Shown here: positions 10,582 through 20,307 of the stretch, one piece after another
Layout: every line of letters begins with the position of its first letter
How positions within the stretch are numbered: position 1 is the stretch's first letter
DNA from: Chaetoderma sp. LZ-2023a
Taxonomy: Eukaryota > Mollusca > Caudofoveata > Chaetodermatida > Chaetodermatidae
Direction: 5' to 3'
Length of the DNA stretch: 64,000 nucleotides
NCBI GenBank assembly: GCA_034401795.1
Contig: CM067366.1
Span: 79,227,470-79,291,469, forward strand
Program-made: the position numbers and the translations under genes
The notes under the pieces: model-generated
Database searches by the model: none
What the model saw: the letters and a program-made list of their open reading frames with translations, nothing else
What the model was told of the DNA's origin: nothing

Positions 10582-12236
10582 CACCTGTGCAAAAGTTAAG
10601 CACCACCCTATTTTTACGCACATGCGAGGGTATATTCATGTGCTATGAAGAAAGCAATAGCATAAACATTTATGTACCCATCCATCTTAGTGCAAGAGGT
10701 AATAATGCAACTAGAGGAATGCTGATTATGATGGTGGGGAAACACTATGTTTTTGTTTGAACTTGAAAACGAGGCCTGAATATGGTTACGTTGACACAAC
10801 TGACAACTATTGCCCTACAGTTGACACACGTGGCTAGATTGTCATTAATGGTGTCTGAAAACGAAGTTTAACATCTGCGCACGAGTTTGAGACTGTCATT
10901 ATTAATACCGGGTATATCCACCTTGTGCCTGGATGACGGCCTGGACACGACGTCTCATGCTGATCACCAACCGACTGATACGCCATTGTGGTATTCGTTG
11001 CCATTCAAGATGGAGTGCGTCTGTTAATTCCTGTAGGTTCTGCACAGGAGGATCCCTCCTTCTCACCATGTTTCCCAGAATGTCCCAGATATGCTCAATA
11101 GGGTTCATGTCAGGGCTCCTTGCTGGCCATGGTAGGGTTTCGATGGCAATCTGACGGAGGTATTCATGCACAGCTCTAGCACGATGTGGTCGGGCGTTGT
11201 CATCCATGAATATAGGGTGGGTTCCAGGTGCATGATTTACAAAATGAGGGACCACAACTCTATCCAGTATGGAATCTTGATATCTTTGTCCATTTAGTGT
11301 TCCAGGTACAGTCAACAGATCCAGCTTACAATCAAATGAGATGCACCCCCATATCATAACGGAACCTCCACCAAATGGAACTTCTTCCATGATGTTACGT
11401 TGGTCGTACGCCGTGCGTCTGGACCTCCATACACGAGTTCGACCATCTGTGGCATGAAGCAGGAACCGACTTTCATCGGACCAGTGTACCCGTCTCCAGG
11501 ATCTCATGTTCCAGTGTCTTCTTTCGTTGCACCACCTCAGACGCTCCTCTTTGTGGTGTGCAGTGAGGAGAGGACGTCTGACAGGTCTCCTAGCTTTCAT
11601 GCCAGCAGCATACAGTCTCCTTTTGACGGTAGACATTGACACTCTATTGCGCGTTTCCCATTGCTGGCTGAGCACTCTGCTGTTGGTGAATGGAGATCTC
11701 CTAACAAGGCGTACTAGGGCTCGATCATCACGGGCAGTAGTCTTCTTCGGTCTTCCAGATCTAGGCCTGTCCTTCACCTCGTTAGTTTGCCCATGTTTTG
11801 CAATCAAACGACTGATTACAGTATGGTTAATGTTCAGCTGTCTGCCAATCTCTCTGCATGACATACCAGTGGTATGCATGCCTATGATTTGCCATTTCAC
11901 ACGATCACTTAACCTTCGTCTTGCCATAGCGGTTCACAATCAAGAGCTAATTCTCTCTGTACAAATAAACCACGGTCATGAACACAAAATTCCTAATCTT
12001 GTCGCCTAAATCTGTATGTAATGTTCTACACCTCAAACTTGACTTTTACATAACTGAACACGTGTGCTGTTTCCCGCCACGCACGGACATCAAGCGGCGT
12101 GAAGTCATGCATGCATGTGCATTTCGTACTTGGAATTATGTCAGCTAACGCGGGGACAAAAAGTATGGCAGCCTAGTTGTACCATCATGTTTCTACGTTC
12201 TATTGTTTTTGCTGGTGCTTAGCTTTTGCACAGGTG
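10582..12236 (-). mobile_element. Tc1-family DNA transposon, copy 2 (whole)
   Basis: A 1655-bp element, inverted relative to copy 1. Its ends CACCTGTGCAAAAGTTAAGC and GCTTTTGCACAGGTG are each flanked by TA in a TATATA context. It contains a complete 341-codon transposase and is almost identical to copies 1 and 3. It lies in the gene A intron after the large exon. Confidence 0.95.
10902..11927 (-). CDS. Tc1-family transposase, complete
   Basis: A cut-and-paste transposase acting in the nucleus. Residues 1-45 form a helix-turn-helix (SCREIGRQLNINHTVISRLI). RSGRPKKT near residue 57 is the GRPR-like minor-groove contact. A second helix-turn-helix follows (SMSTVKRRLYAAGM). The catalytic DDE domain shows HWSDES, IFMDDNARPH and MNPIEHIWD. 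Thirty-four residues lie between the second Asp and the Glu, i.e. DD34E. The length (341) is normal for Tc1. The start is the ATG giving MARRRLSD. It is uninterrupted, so it may encode active enzyme (inference). It differs from copy 3 at a few residues, for example RQIAIET for RQNAIET. Confidence 0.95.
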   Translation of the reverse strand: MARRRLSDRVKWQIIGMHTTGMSCREIGRQLNINHTVISRLIAKHGQTNEVKDRPRSGRPKKTTARDDRALVRLVRRSPFTNSRVLSQQWETRNRVSMSTVKRRLYAAGMKARRPVRRPLLTAHHKEERLRWCNERRHWNMRSWRRVHWSDESRFLLHATDGRTRVWRSRRTAYDQRNIMEEVPFGGGSVMIWGCISFDCKLDLLTVPGTLNGQRYQDSILDRVVVPHFVNHAPGTHPIFMDDNARPHRARAVHEYLRQIAIETLPWPARSPDMNPIEHIWDILGNMVRRRDPPVQNLQELTDALHLEWQRIPQWRISRLVISMRRRVQAVIQAQGGYTRY

Positions 12237-12578
12237 TATATATTAAATTGTAAAGATATTTTTAGTTGCGATATCTCAACAAGTATATGTCTGTCTATCG
12301 CTTGTCTAAAATTGTTGACATTTCTGACAAAGCGACATGTTTGAACTATAGTGCATTGACTGCATTCACACTTGTTAAATTTCAAGTTTTATACAATATT
12401 TTGAAAATATTAATTTGATGTATTTGTTCTGACAGTTAATTATTATTAAGTTCTATTAATGCCGATAAATGTGGTCTGTTTTGACCCTCACAGACTAGAA
12501 AAGGTTCAAATGATAAATTGCTTTATAATGTATGGAATATTCTGTTGACTAGCTTGTGGCAGAAACATGTTACAGTTG

Positions 12579-12610
12579 AATTAGTTTCAAAATATTCAAC
12601 AACTTGAAAT
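12579..12610. mobile_element. Family A MITE, right-end remnant
   Basis: GAATTAGTTTCAAAATATTC followed by AACAACTT matches the right arm of the family A palindrome. No left arm is present. A similar remnant lies at 7964-7988. Confidence 0.5.
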
Positions 12611-12749
12611 CTGTATAGTTGTCTTGAAATTGAGACACTGTCATTTCAAGTGCTAGAATGATCATTTGTTAGTATATACTTCACTTGTTCAAGGTGTAAT
12701 AGCATCCTTCAGTGCCTACATAACATCAGCATCAGCATTGCATTTTTAG

Positions 12750-13808
12750 CTCGACTAGTAAAATTACTAAAGTATTAGTAAAACAAGCTATTATGATACC
12801 CTGCACATTGTGCGGCGGCGGGGCGTCCTAGCTCAAATTTTCTGTTTATATCTTGGGTTTGATTAATCATACTGGACCCAAACTTGGACAAATGCCTCCT
12901 TATAATGACACGGCATCACAGAATGATGTTGGCATCAAAAGGTCAAAGTTAAAGGTCAGTTATATGCCTGGTTACCCAGTCATCCATCCGTCAACTTTTG
13001 TTTAAAACGCTACTCCTCATTAATTGCTTGGCAGATTTAAACCTAATTTGGCTGCAAGGTCCCGGGGGGGGTTTGATTGGTCCAATTTTTTTAGTGAAAA
13101 TCTTAGATTAACCGCTTAGCTTATTTCAACCTAGTTTGACTGGAAGGACCCTTAGGCTTTCGGCTTCAGAATTTGTATACAGAATTTTGATTGGTCAATT
13201 TTTGTGTGAAAATCTTTGATTTTATGAAAGATTTACTGGAAATTGTCAAAACACTACTCATCATTAACCGCTTGATAGATTTCAACACTACTTCACTGGA
13301 CAGACCCTATCACGGTAGTCTCCAGAATTTTAATGAGTCGGTTTTTTTGGTGAAAACCATAAATTTTATAAAAAGATTTTCTGCAAATTATCAAAATACA
13401 TCTCCATAACCGCATGGTGGATTTCAACACTACTTCACTGGACAGACTCTATCATGGTAGTCTCCAGAACATATATTCAGAATTTTAATGGGTCAATTTT
13501 TTTGGTAAAAATCATAAATTTTATTAAAAAATTACCGGAAATTTTCAAAATGCATCTTCTCCATAACCACTTGGTGGATTTTATCCAAATTTGACTGGAA
13601 GGATTCTATAGTGGTAGGCTCTAGAACTTCTTTGGTTGTTCAATTTTTTGGTGGCCATTTGTATTTTTCTTAAACCTTTGAGAACCATTTAAAATGCTAC
13701 TCCTCAATTAGTGGCCCGATTTGTTGATGGAATCATCCTATGGTGGTAGGCTTTGTTTTGTTTGAAGTCAAGCTTCATAGTTCATTGCAAAATCGTAAAG
13801 TCGAGCTT
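12750..13808. mobile_element. AGCTCGAC-ended repeat element with internal tandem units
   Basis: Begins AGCTCGACTAGTAAAATTAC and ends near AAAGTCGAGCT, i.e. short inverted ends. From about 13000 to 13640 it holds four or five diverged units of roughly 120-160 bases, each with a version of CATTAACCGCTTGGTGGATT and GAATTTTGATTGGTCAATTT. It is non-coding. I have seen similar sequence associated with bivalve genomes (recollection). Confidence 0.6.
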
Positions 13809-13887
13809 CATTTCTGGTTTGCATTATTATCTATTGCAATCAGATGTAGAGATTATTGATATTCCCCTAGCACAAGATTGCCTGCCC

Positions 13888-13931
13888 ATGCGTGTGAAAA
13901 AATTATGTAGTGCTTAGCTTTTGCGCAACTG
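13888..13931. mobile_element. Old Tc1-family terminal remnant
   Basis: CCCATGCGTGTGAAAAAATT then AGTGCTTAGCTTTTGCGCAA resembles the right end of the three Tc1 copies at about 75-80% by eye and is followed by TA. Only the end is recognisable. Confidence 0.55.
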
Positions 13932-14213
13932 TATAGTTTGGTTAAAGCTAGTCTACTATTTATGTGATGATGTTACATTCTAAGTTATTTCTTTAATGGA
14001 CCAGCTGGCCAAAGTAGTGTCTGAACCAAGTCAGCGCAGTGTTAGCTTTTCTAAAATATTCTCCTAAAATGTTTTGACACGTTTTGGCAAATAATTAGTG
14101 TAATAAGCTAGTCTAGACTCGTCTACTGTTGCTCTTTGACTGCAACGGCGAATAGTTACATAGCTAGCTATACATATGTGCTGTTGGTAATATATTTCAT
14201 ATTTATTTGGCAG

Positions 14214-14279
14214 GTTTTGGCCGCGGGAGAGGACGTGCACTATTTGACATCATGAATCCTGGTGATACCACGTTTAACA
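14214..14279 (+). CDS. Gene A exon: RG-rich segment
   Basis: A short exon of 66 bases with acceptor ATTTATTTGGCAG and donor AACA|GTTAGT. It enters in phase 1, in agreement with the exon ending at 10312, and leaves in phase 1. It encodes FGRGRGRALFDIMNPGDT and a few further residues. The GRGRGRA run is of the kind methylated on arginine and read by Tudor domains in germline proteins (family knowledge; its relevance here is inference). The next exon was not identified with certainty. Confidence 0.55.
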
Positions 14280-14443
14280 GTTAGTTGATATTTCATCGTG
14301 GTACAGTATAGCATGTGCTGTAAACCATCTTTTTTATCTAGAAGATGTGGTTCTATAAGACTTCTGAGTGTTGAGCCACCCATCATAACCCATGTACTGT
14401 CTTTTCACTCTATATCCTGCAGCGAGTCACTTGTATTAACACC

Positions 14444-14651
14444 TTAACCCTCAGATTGCTCTAGAGAATGTTCATTTGCAGACCACGAGATGACTATTTC
14501 TGAAAATTTACCACTGAAATGATTGGCTCGGTTATCCAGCCAGTCATTCCAGTGGTAAATTTTCAGAAATAGTCTTCTCTTGGTCTGCAAATGGACATTT
14601 CTCAAGACCACTGCAGACGCTGTTTTGTCTGATATGAGGGCTAAAGGGTTA
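14444..14651. mobile_element. Foldback MITE family B, copy 5
   Basis: The best preserved copy: TTAACCCTCAG at the left, GGGTTA at the right, and a near-perfect hairpin of about 140 bases between them. CATTTGCAGACCACGAGATG pairs with TCTTCTCTTGGTCTGCAAAT. The inner arms are CCACTGAAATGATTGGCTCG and CAGTCATTCCAGTGG. Confidence 0.85.
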
Positions 14652-14730
14652 CCTGTCTGACTGCAGCAAGTCACAAGACAATAATATCACCTGTTAAATA
14701 TTTTGAAAACAATTTTACTTTAATTGGTTG

Positions 14731-14860
14731 GTGATTTACAGGCCAAGATAACAATAGTTTGAAGATTTGCCACTGGAATTGCTGGCTCAATAATCGAGCC
14801 AGTCATTCCAGTGATATGTTTTCAAAGATAGTCTTCTTTTGACCTGCAAATGAGCATGCA
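14731..14860. mobile_element. Foldback MITE family B, copy 6
   Basis: A second hairpin 80 bases after copy 5: GATTTACAGGCCAAGATAAC pairs with GTCTTCTTTTGACCTGCAAA, with CTCAATAATCGAGCC at the loop. Confidence 0.75.
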
Positions 14861-15463
14861 CTAGACGAAAGATCACAATTTTCTTGACAAATTTTAACCC
14901 ACGCTATCTCCCCTGTGTCAGTAATGACCACCTAAATGATTCTACTGATTTTGGATCAAACGGCCCATGTTCAAGGCCATATATTGATCAGTTATCAAAC
15001 TTGACATTGTGACTTTGACTATTGTGTTTCCACATATGTTTCCACAGTCTGTTTGTCATTCTTGTTCTAGTGTTTACTCTTGTGGTCTTATCATCTGTTG
15101 CCTGATGAGGTGTCTCAGAATTTCATTATTCAGTTTCTTTCACTGAGAATACTTGGCTAATGATAGAATGAAAGAGAGAAAAGAATAGGCCTACATGTAT
15201 GAATTACATTAGTATTTCTTACGACTGTTTTTAATAAAATTGCATGTCTGTAATCGTCATTTCATGATCTGTAGGTCAAAGATCAAGTTCAATTGCTAAA
15301 AACTAATTTTTACTTCCACGCACCAATAATTCTACATAATGGATTTTTATCAAGCTGCATGTGTGGACAAAAGAAGAAGCCTATCGATGATCAAAGTCAC
15401 TGTTACTAAAAATAAACTTTGTTCTAAGATATTTATTAACAAATGTATCTTATTTTTTTCAGC

Positions 15464-15580
15464 GCATGGGTGACATATTCAGTAGTGTGATTTCTAGATC
15501 TTCATCATACATCAAGATACTTTTTGAGTTTCTTCTGGAAATAACACATCCTTATTTATTGAATTGAGATGAAAGACAAT
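15464..15580 (+). other. Candidate last exon of gene A
   Basis: A very strong acceptor (TGTATCTTATTTTTTTCAG) precedes 15464. Joined in phase to the exon at 14214 it would add only Thr-His-Gly and a stop (CGCATGGGTGA). Another possible acceptor is at 22581 (TCTTTTGTGTTCAG), giving about 27 residues and a TAA. No AATAAA signal is evident after 15464. Neither is established. Confidence 0.25.
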
Positions 15581-16300
15581 CATTGTTATATTGATATCAT
15601 TCAATTTGTTATGCATACGGGAGAGTTTCAAATAATGTTAAAGCGATGCTAATCTCAGCTCAAATGTTGTAATGCACCGATAGAATATGGTTTATAGATT
15701 CCATATTATTCATTATCTGTTTTATAATATCGAGTAAACGTTGAACGGCGATTGACGCCATTTTCTCTCCTCAAGCTATTGTGTGTGATGTCATGTAAAC
15801 TCCAATGCATCACATTCTTTATTATGTAATGCTCATCCCATTGAATATTTTGAAACTAATTTGACGAAGTTGTTGCTGCCTATGGTTTCAAATTGGTTTC
15901 AAAATATTCAACAGCTTACCTGTAAGATTGCTTTTATACCGCATTGCAAGCTAGAGCTGGCGCCTCTATGACTGAGCGTATATACTGAGGCAGACACACT
16001 AGGGTTTTTCTGATTGGTTGAGAAGTAAATAATGACAGCCATCATAGGGTGTAGAAATGTTCCAACATTTAACTACTAAATCCTGAATATCTTTCCTTAG
16101 CGGCGTGATAAAAAGCTTAAAATTACCTGGATAGTGTATGACTGGCGTGTTAGATCACCTGAATAGTTATCAAGAGATGGGATTAGTTATCCTTTAAGCC
16201 TATTTGAGCATCAGTGTTCTAGAATCAGCAGTACTATTACATAGAATTGTGTGTGTTTTTTACTCACGTCACAGCTCTCATTTAATTTATATACTGTTAG
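15581..16300. other. Intergenic or intron; one family A MITE (15838-15915)
   Basis: The only structure is TTGAATATTTTGAAACTAAT at 15841 paired with TTGGTTTCAAAATATTCAAC, ending about 15913, a compact family A MITE. No gene was seen. Confidence 0.6.
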
Positions 16301-16405
16301 TCCATCAATATAAACCCAGGAGAGAACATCATCCTATACATCTGTTATGCATACTGCGAAACAACCTCAAGAAAACAGGATTTGAAATACTCAAATTAGG
16401 CTTGC
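16300..16405 (+). mobile_element. LINE reverse-transcriptase C-terminal fragment
   Basis: One frame reads YKPRREHHPIHLLCILRNNL and then KKTGFEILK. This aligns by eye with YRARRGRHSINLLSVPRGDL then KKAGLGTLK in the LINE fragment at 33.1 kb, the C-terminal region after the RT domain. A short dead fragment. Confidence 0.5.
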
Positions 16406-16814
16406 GCGATTATTACTGTGAGTGATCGCGATCGATTATTTAAGAATAATCGCCATTACTCGATTTATCGGCCTGGTTATAAATTACACCGATATAGCAA
16501 CATAGGTATATCAATGACGAAAGCTGCAATGGTGTTTAGAAATGTCTATTTGCAGGCCAAGAGAAGACTATTTTTTTAAATGTATCACTGGAAGCATCGA
16601 GCCTGCATTCCAATGATACATTTTCAAAAAATAGTCTTGTCTTGGCCTGCAAATGGACATGGATTCGCTGAGCAAAATGTAAATAAAGAGATTTTAAAAT
16701 ATTTTATGCACTGGAATTATTCACGATTATTCGATTTTTGTTTTTATTCATATAAATTCAGGATTTAAACAATAATCGTGATTTTCGATTTAATCGCATA
16801 ATTGCACAAGCCTA
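16397..16814. mobile_element. hAT-like non-autonomous element with nested MITE
   Basis: Ends TAGGCTTGCGCGATTATT and AATTGCACAAGCCTA are inverted repeats. Flanks ACTCAAAT and ACTGAGAT form a possible imperfect 8-base target duplication, as made by hAT transposases. The interior is AT-rich with repeated CGATTATT/AATCG motifs and no ORF. It is interrupted at 16541-16660 by a family B MITE. Confidence 0.6.
16541..16660. mobile_element. Foldback MITE family B, copy 7 (nested)
   Basis: GTCTATTTGCAGGCCAAGAG pairs with TCTTGGCCTGCAAATGGACA. It is inserted inside the hAT-like element 16397-16814, so it is the younger of the two. Confidence 0.75.
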
Positions 16815-16912
16815 ACTGAGATCGATAATGAACGTGAGCAAATGAAAGATTTTGGCTGAGGACGAGACACAGTGGTCAAAAGCGAAGAAGGACTGATTAC
16901 AGCTGTAGGGCA

Positions 16913-16913
16913 T

Positions 16914-16961
<48 letters not shown>

Positions 16962-17068
16962 CTACTACCTACTACCTACTACTACTACTACTACTACATC
17001 TACAGAACACAATCATCATCATCATCATCATCATCATCATTAATATCTTCATCATCATCATCATCATA
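16913..17068. repeat. Compound (TAC)n and (ATC)n microsatellite
   Basis: About 28 TAC/CTA repeats (16913-17002) followed by ATC repeats (17009-17068) with small interruptions. The Tyr- and Ser-rich translation is not a gene. Confidence 0.95.
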
Positions 17069-17220
17069 TATATTGATGTAGTGGCAAATTTTGAGGAGAT
17101 GGATTGGGCGAAGGTACGCAGGGTGAGGTTATAATACTTGTCCTATGGGGCAGGACTATGAGCAGCCGCAGCAAAGCTGGTGCACACCGGCAGTACTATG
17201 TCACTGATCATCTCAAGAAA

Positions 17221-17335
17221 GGTAACTCCTCTACAAAGAGTTACCTATGTCTGTCATTGGTTGATCAGTATCACATGAAAAGGACAATGACCTTTCCCCT
17301 TTTCATGGAGCTCTAATCAACCAATGACAGACATA
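17221..17335. repeat. Two adjacent hairpins
   Basis: GGTAACTC..GAGTTACC (17221-17245) is followed by a longer hairpin in which CTATGTCTGTCATTGGTTGA (17246) pairs with TCAACCAATGACAGACATAG (17315-17334). It may be a very short MITE. Confidence 0.6.
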
Positions 17336-17364
17336 GCAACTGTCAGTCATAATGATTATATCAT

Positions 17365-17430
17365 GACACCTGTCGCTCCGTGGTAACATCGTAAACCAAA
17401 CGTCCCGGGTTAGAATCTTGGACTGGGTCC
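17365..17430 (+). mobile_element. Possible tRNA-derived SINE head
   Basis: GTCGCTCCGTGGTAACATCG resembles an A-box region, and TCCCGGGTTAGAATC a degraded B box (GGTTCGAATC), about 30 bases apart, followed by GACTGGGTCC. Weak similarity only. Confidence 0.25.
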
Positions 17431-17449
17431 GCTAGGACACAGGCTTGCA

Positions 17450-18315
17450 CCTAGAGTGTCCGCGCCCGAAAGGTACCGGCACCTCTTACGGTACCTTCCG
17501 TGGCCAGCCCGGGTTAGCGCTCTTTGCTAACCCTGAAGCAGTGTATGATGGCCAGGAGGAAGAGGATTTTCTGCTGGGTTCACCCGTTGAAGCAGTGGAC
17601 ATGGAAATGGACGATTGTGCACCCCTCGCGGGGAGCATGTCCGATTTTTTTCCATGGAACTACTCCCACAGGGGTAGCCTTCACGGCTCAAAGGGTAGCC
17701 CGGGTTGGAGCGAATGACTGCCGTTTAACTGGTCAGGGCCATGGTGTGGTGGATTTCACCACACACGCTTCCATGGCGCCGGCTCCTGGCTTTTCAGCCA
17801 TGATGCAAGGCATGCCTGCTCTCTCGGGGCCGCATGTTTTCCACGGCCAACCAGGAGTATCCACGGCTCCAGCCACGTTTACACCTGCGAGTGCTGTAGA
17901 GGATGATGAAGGCCCGCCCCTTGTCGAGCATTCACAGGTGGCCACAGAAGAGGACTGGTCTGACGCGTGCCAATGGCTGGTAAGCGTTAGGCCAGAGCTC
18001 TGTGTAGAACAGTCGGCAAGCCAGCGGGACCAGCACCCGTGGTTGGCTGGAAAGCCGACAGTTACCGCTATGCCATCTCTGCCATTAGCAGAACACATAG
18101 TTGATATGTTCATGGCGGCAGAGCCGTCCATTAAGCCTAATGGACGGCTTGCGAAGGCCCCCCCTGCGCGAGGTGGCGAGGCGGTGTCGTATCATTGCTG
18201 GCTAATACTAGTCATACGGTACAGTGCCAAAGCCGAGCACTGGTGATCGTGCAGCGCTTGGCGAGGACACGCGGCCAGGCTCTTGTTCTGACACGGGAGC
18301 GCTGTGCTCAAATGG
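17450..18315 (+). mobile_element. DIRS-type retrotransposon fragment (fossil)
   Basis: The sequence matches the ORF1 region of the DIRS element at 55.9-57.3 kb, including counterparts of GQPGLALFADP, CAPLAGN, GPHVFPGLPGVS and EEDWSDACQWLVSVRP. Only about 0.87 kb is present, with no reverse transcriptase, recombinase or terminal repeats. The fragment is broken, with a few breaks, and older than the element at 54.7 kb. Confidence 0.85.
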
Positions 18316-18579
18316 TTAAAATACCACTGTACTTTACTGACCACTTTCTAGTGGTACATAAGGTGGTCGGTTAAGATAGATTTGATTGTATGCACATTAG
18401 AACCATGTACTATTAACATTTATGCCGCAGATAATTATATGTATATTTTTAATTTTATTCTTCCTATGAATGAGATGTAATCAGATTTATTTTAAAATTT
18501 CGGTAAATAGTCACTAGCTTTATAAGCATAGCATTTCCTAAGCATTTACCCATTAATAGTCAAGCTGGCCATAAATGTC

Positions 18580-18690
18580 TTCTGCATTGGTCTTGAGAAA
18601 TGTTCATTTGCAGACAGAAAAATATTCTAGAAAGTTGAAATGGCATGCTCATTCTCCTGATTTGCAAATGAAGGTTATAAACATAAACCC
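18580..18690. mobile_element. Foldback MITE family B, degraded copy 8
   Basis: GTCTTGAGAAATGTTCATTT at the left and GATTTGCAAATGAAGG at the right recall the family ends. The centre is not conserved. Confidence 0.4.
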
Positions 18691-18714
18691 TTCAATGCTC
18701 AAGATTAGTTATTA

Positions 18715-19897
18715 TTAGCTCACCTGGCCTGAATGGTCAAGTGAGCTTATGGCATGGCGACCGTCTGTCCGACTAGTGTCGGACCGCCAACTTTTCCTTT
18801 AAAATGGTACATCTCATTAACCGCTTGGCGGATGTCAACCTAATTTGGCTGGATGGACTCTATTGTGTTAGGCTTCAAAACATGTATACAGAATTTTGAT
18901 TGGTCAAATTTGTGGGTGAAAATCTTAGATTTTATGAAAGATTTATGGAAAATTGGCAAAACGATACTCAGTAACAGCTTTGTGGATTTCAACCTATATG
19001 GGCTAACCCTATTGGGGTAGGCTTCAGAACTTGTCTGCAGAATTTGAATTGGTCAATTTTTTGTGTGGAAATCTTAGATTTTATGTAAAGTTTACCGGAA
19101 CTTGTCAAAACGATATTCCTCATTAACCGCTTGGTGGATTTAAACCTAATTTTGCTGGAATGGTATTGGGGTAGGCTTCAGAACTTCTATACAGAATTTT
19201 GATTGGTCAATTTTTTGTGTGGAAATCTTAGATTTTATGAAAAATTTAGCGGAGATTGTCAAAACACTACTCCTCATTAACTGCTTGGGGGGTTTCAACA
19301 TAATTTTGCTGGAAGACTATTTGGGTAGGCTTCTTCAGAGGATATATACAGAATTTTGAGTGTTAAATTTTTTGGGCTTGAAAATCTTAAATTTTATGAA
19401 AGATTTACCGGAAATTGTCAAAAAGCTACTCATCATTAACTACTTGATGGATTTCAACACTGGATGGACATTATCGTGGTAGGCTCCAGATCTTCCTTTC
19501 TGAATTTTGATTGGTCGGGGTTTTTTCTTGGCTGGAAGTCTTAAATTTTATGAAATATTTACTGGAAATTGTCAAAATTCTTCTCGTTAGCTGCTTGACA
19601 GATTTTAACAAGATATGGCTAGAAGGATCCTATTCAGAATTGGGGTGGGTTGATCTTTTTTTGCCGGCCATCTTAGATTCTTTTGAAGATTTTCCGGAAC
19701 CATTTAATTAGTTGCCCAATTTCAACAAAACTTAGTTAGAATGAGCCTAGGGTCGTAGACCTCTACATATCAAACACAAATTTTGATTGGTCAATTTCCT
19801 TGGTAGCCATCTTGAATTTTCAAAAATTATCCATCATGTCTATTTAAATGAAAAGGATCCAAATGCTGATGGTCCAGGTGACAGGCCTTTGGACCTC
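18715..19897. mobile_element. AGCTCACCTGG repeat element, copy 1
   Basis: Begins AGCTCACCTGGCCTGAATGG and ends around GGTCCAGGTGACAGGCCTTT, i.e. inverted CACCTGG/CCAGGTG ends. The interior is five or six diverged units of about 150 bases with CATTAACCGCTTGGYGGATT and CAGAATTTTGATTGGTCAA. Non-coding. Confidence 0.65.
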
Positions 19898-19898
19898 T

Positions 19899-20056
19899 TG
19901 TATATTTGCTGGCCAAGAGAAGACAATTTATCACTGCTCGAATTTACAGCCAGCGATTCCAGTAATAAGTTGACAAAAAATAGTCTTGGCCAGCAAATAT
20001 ACGATACTCAAGATCACAGTAGACAGAAGCTGTTTAGCCCAGCTAGATAATTAAAG
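19899..20056. mobile_element. Foldback MITE family B, copy 9 (variant)
   Basis: TATATTTGCTGGCCAAGAGA pairs with AGTCTTGGCCAGCAAATATA. The inner arms have diverged. It sits at the end of the AGCTCACCTGG element. Confidence 0.65.
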
Positions 20057-20307
20057 GACTAGAGGGAAAGGAACATCAAAAGCTATTATTTGGTTTGATT
20101 GGTAAATTGAAAGTTAGAGTGTAATTATTTTATAATTCTAAATGATTTATTGTGAAACTAGTGTACTGCTGATAAAATATAATAACGTAAGTGATTGTTT
20201 TTATTGGCCGCTTACACCTTGATGTATTTGAGCCACATCTGTTTGACTGTTTGAAGTAGCGCACTACTCACGTTATGCGCCACAAAATTACGTTTTACAT
20301 TTTATTA

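Noticed and set aside
16872-17081. Tyr- and Ser-rich small protein
   Set aside because: It is the translation of (TAC)n and (ATC)n microsatellites.
17365-17430. A functional tRNA gene
   Set aside because: Only vague A- and B-box resemblance; no cloverleaf can be drawn.
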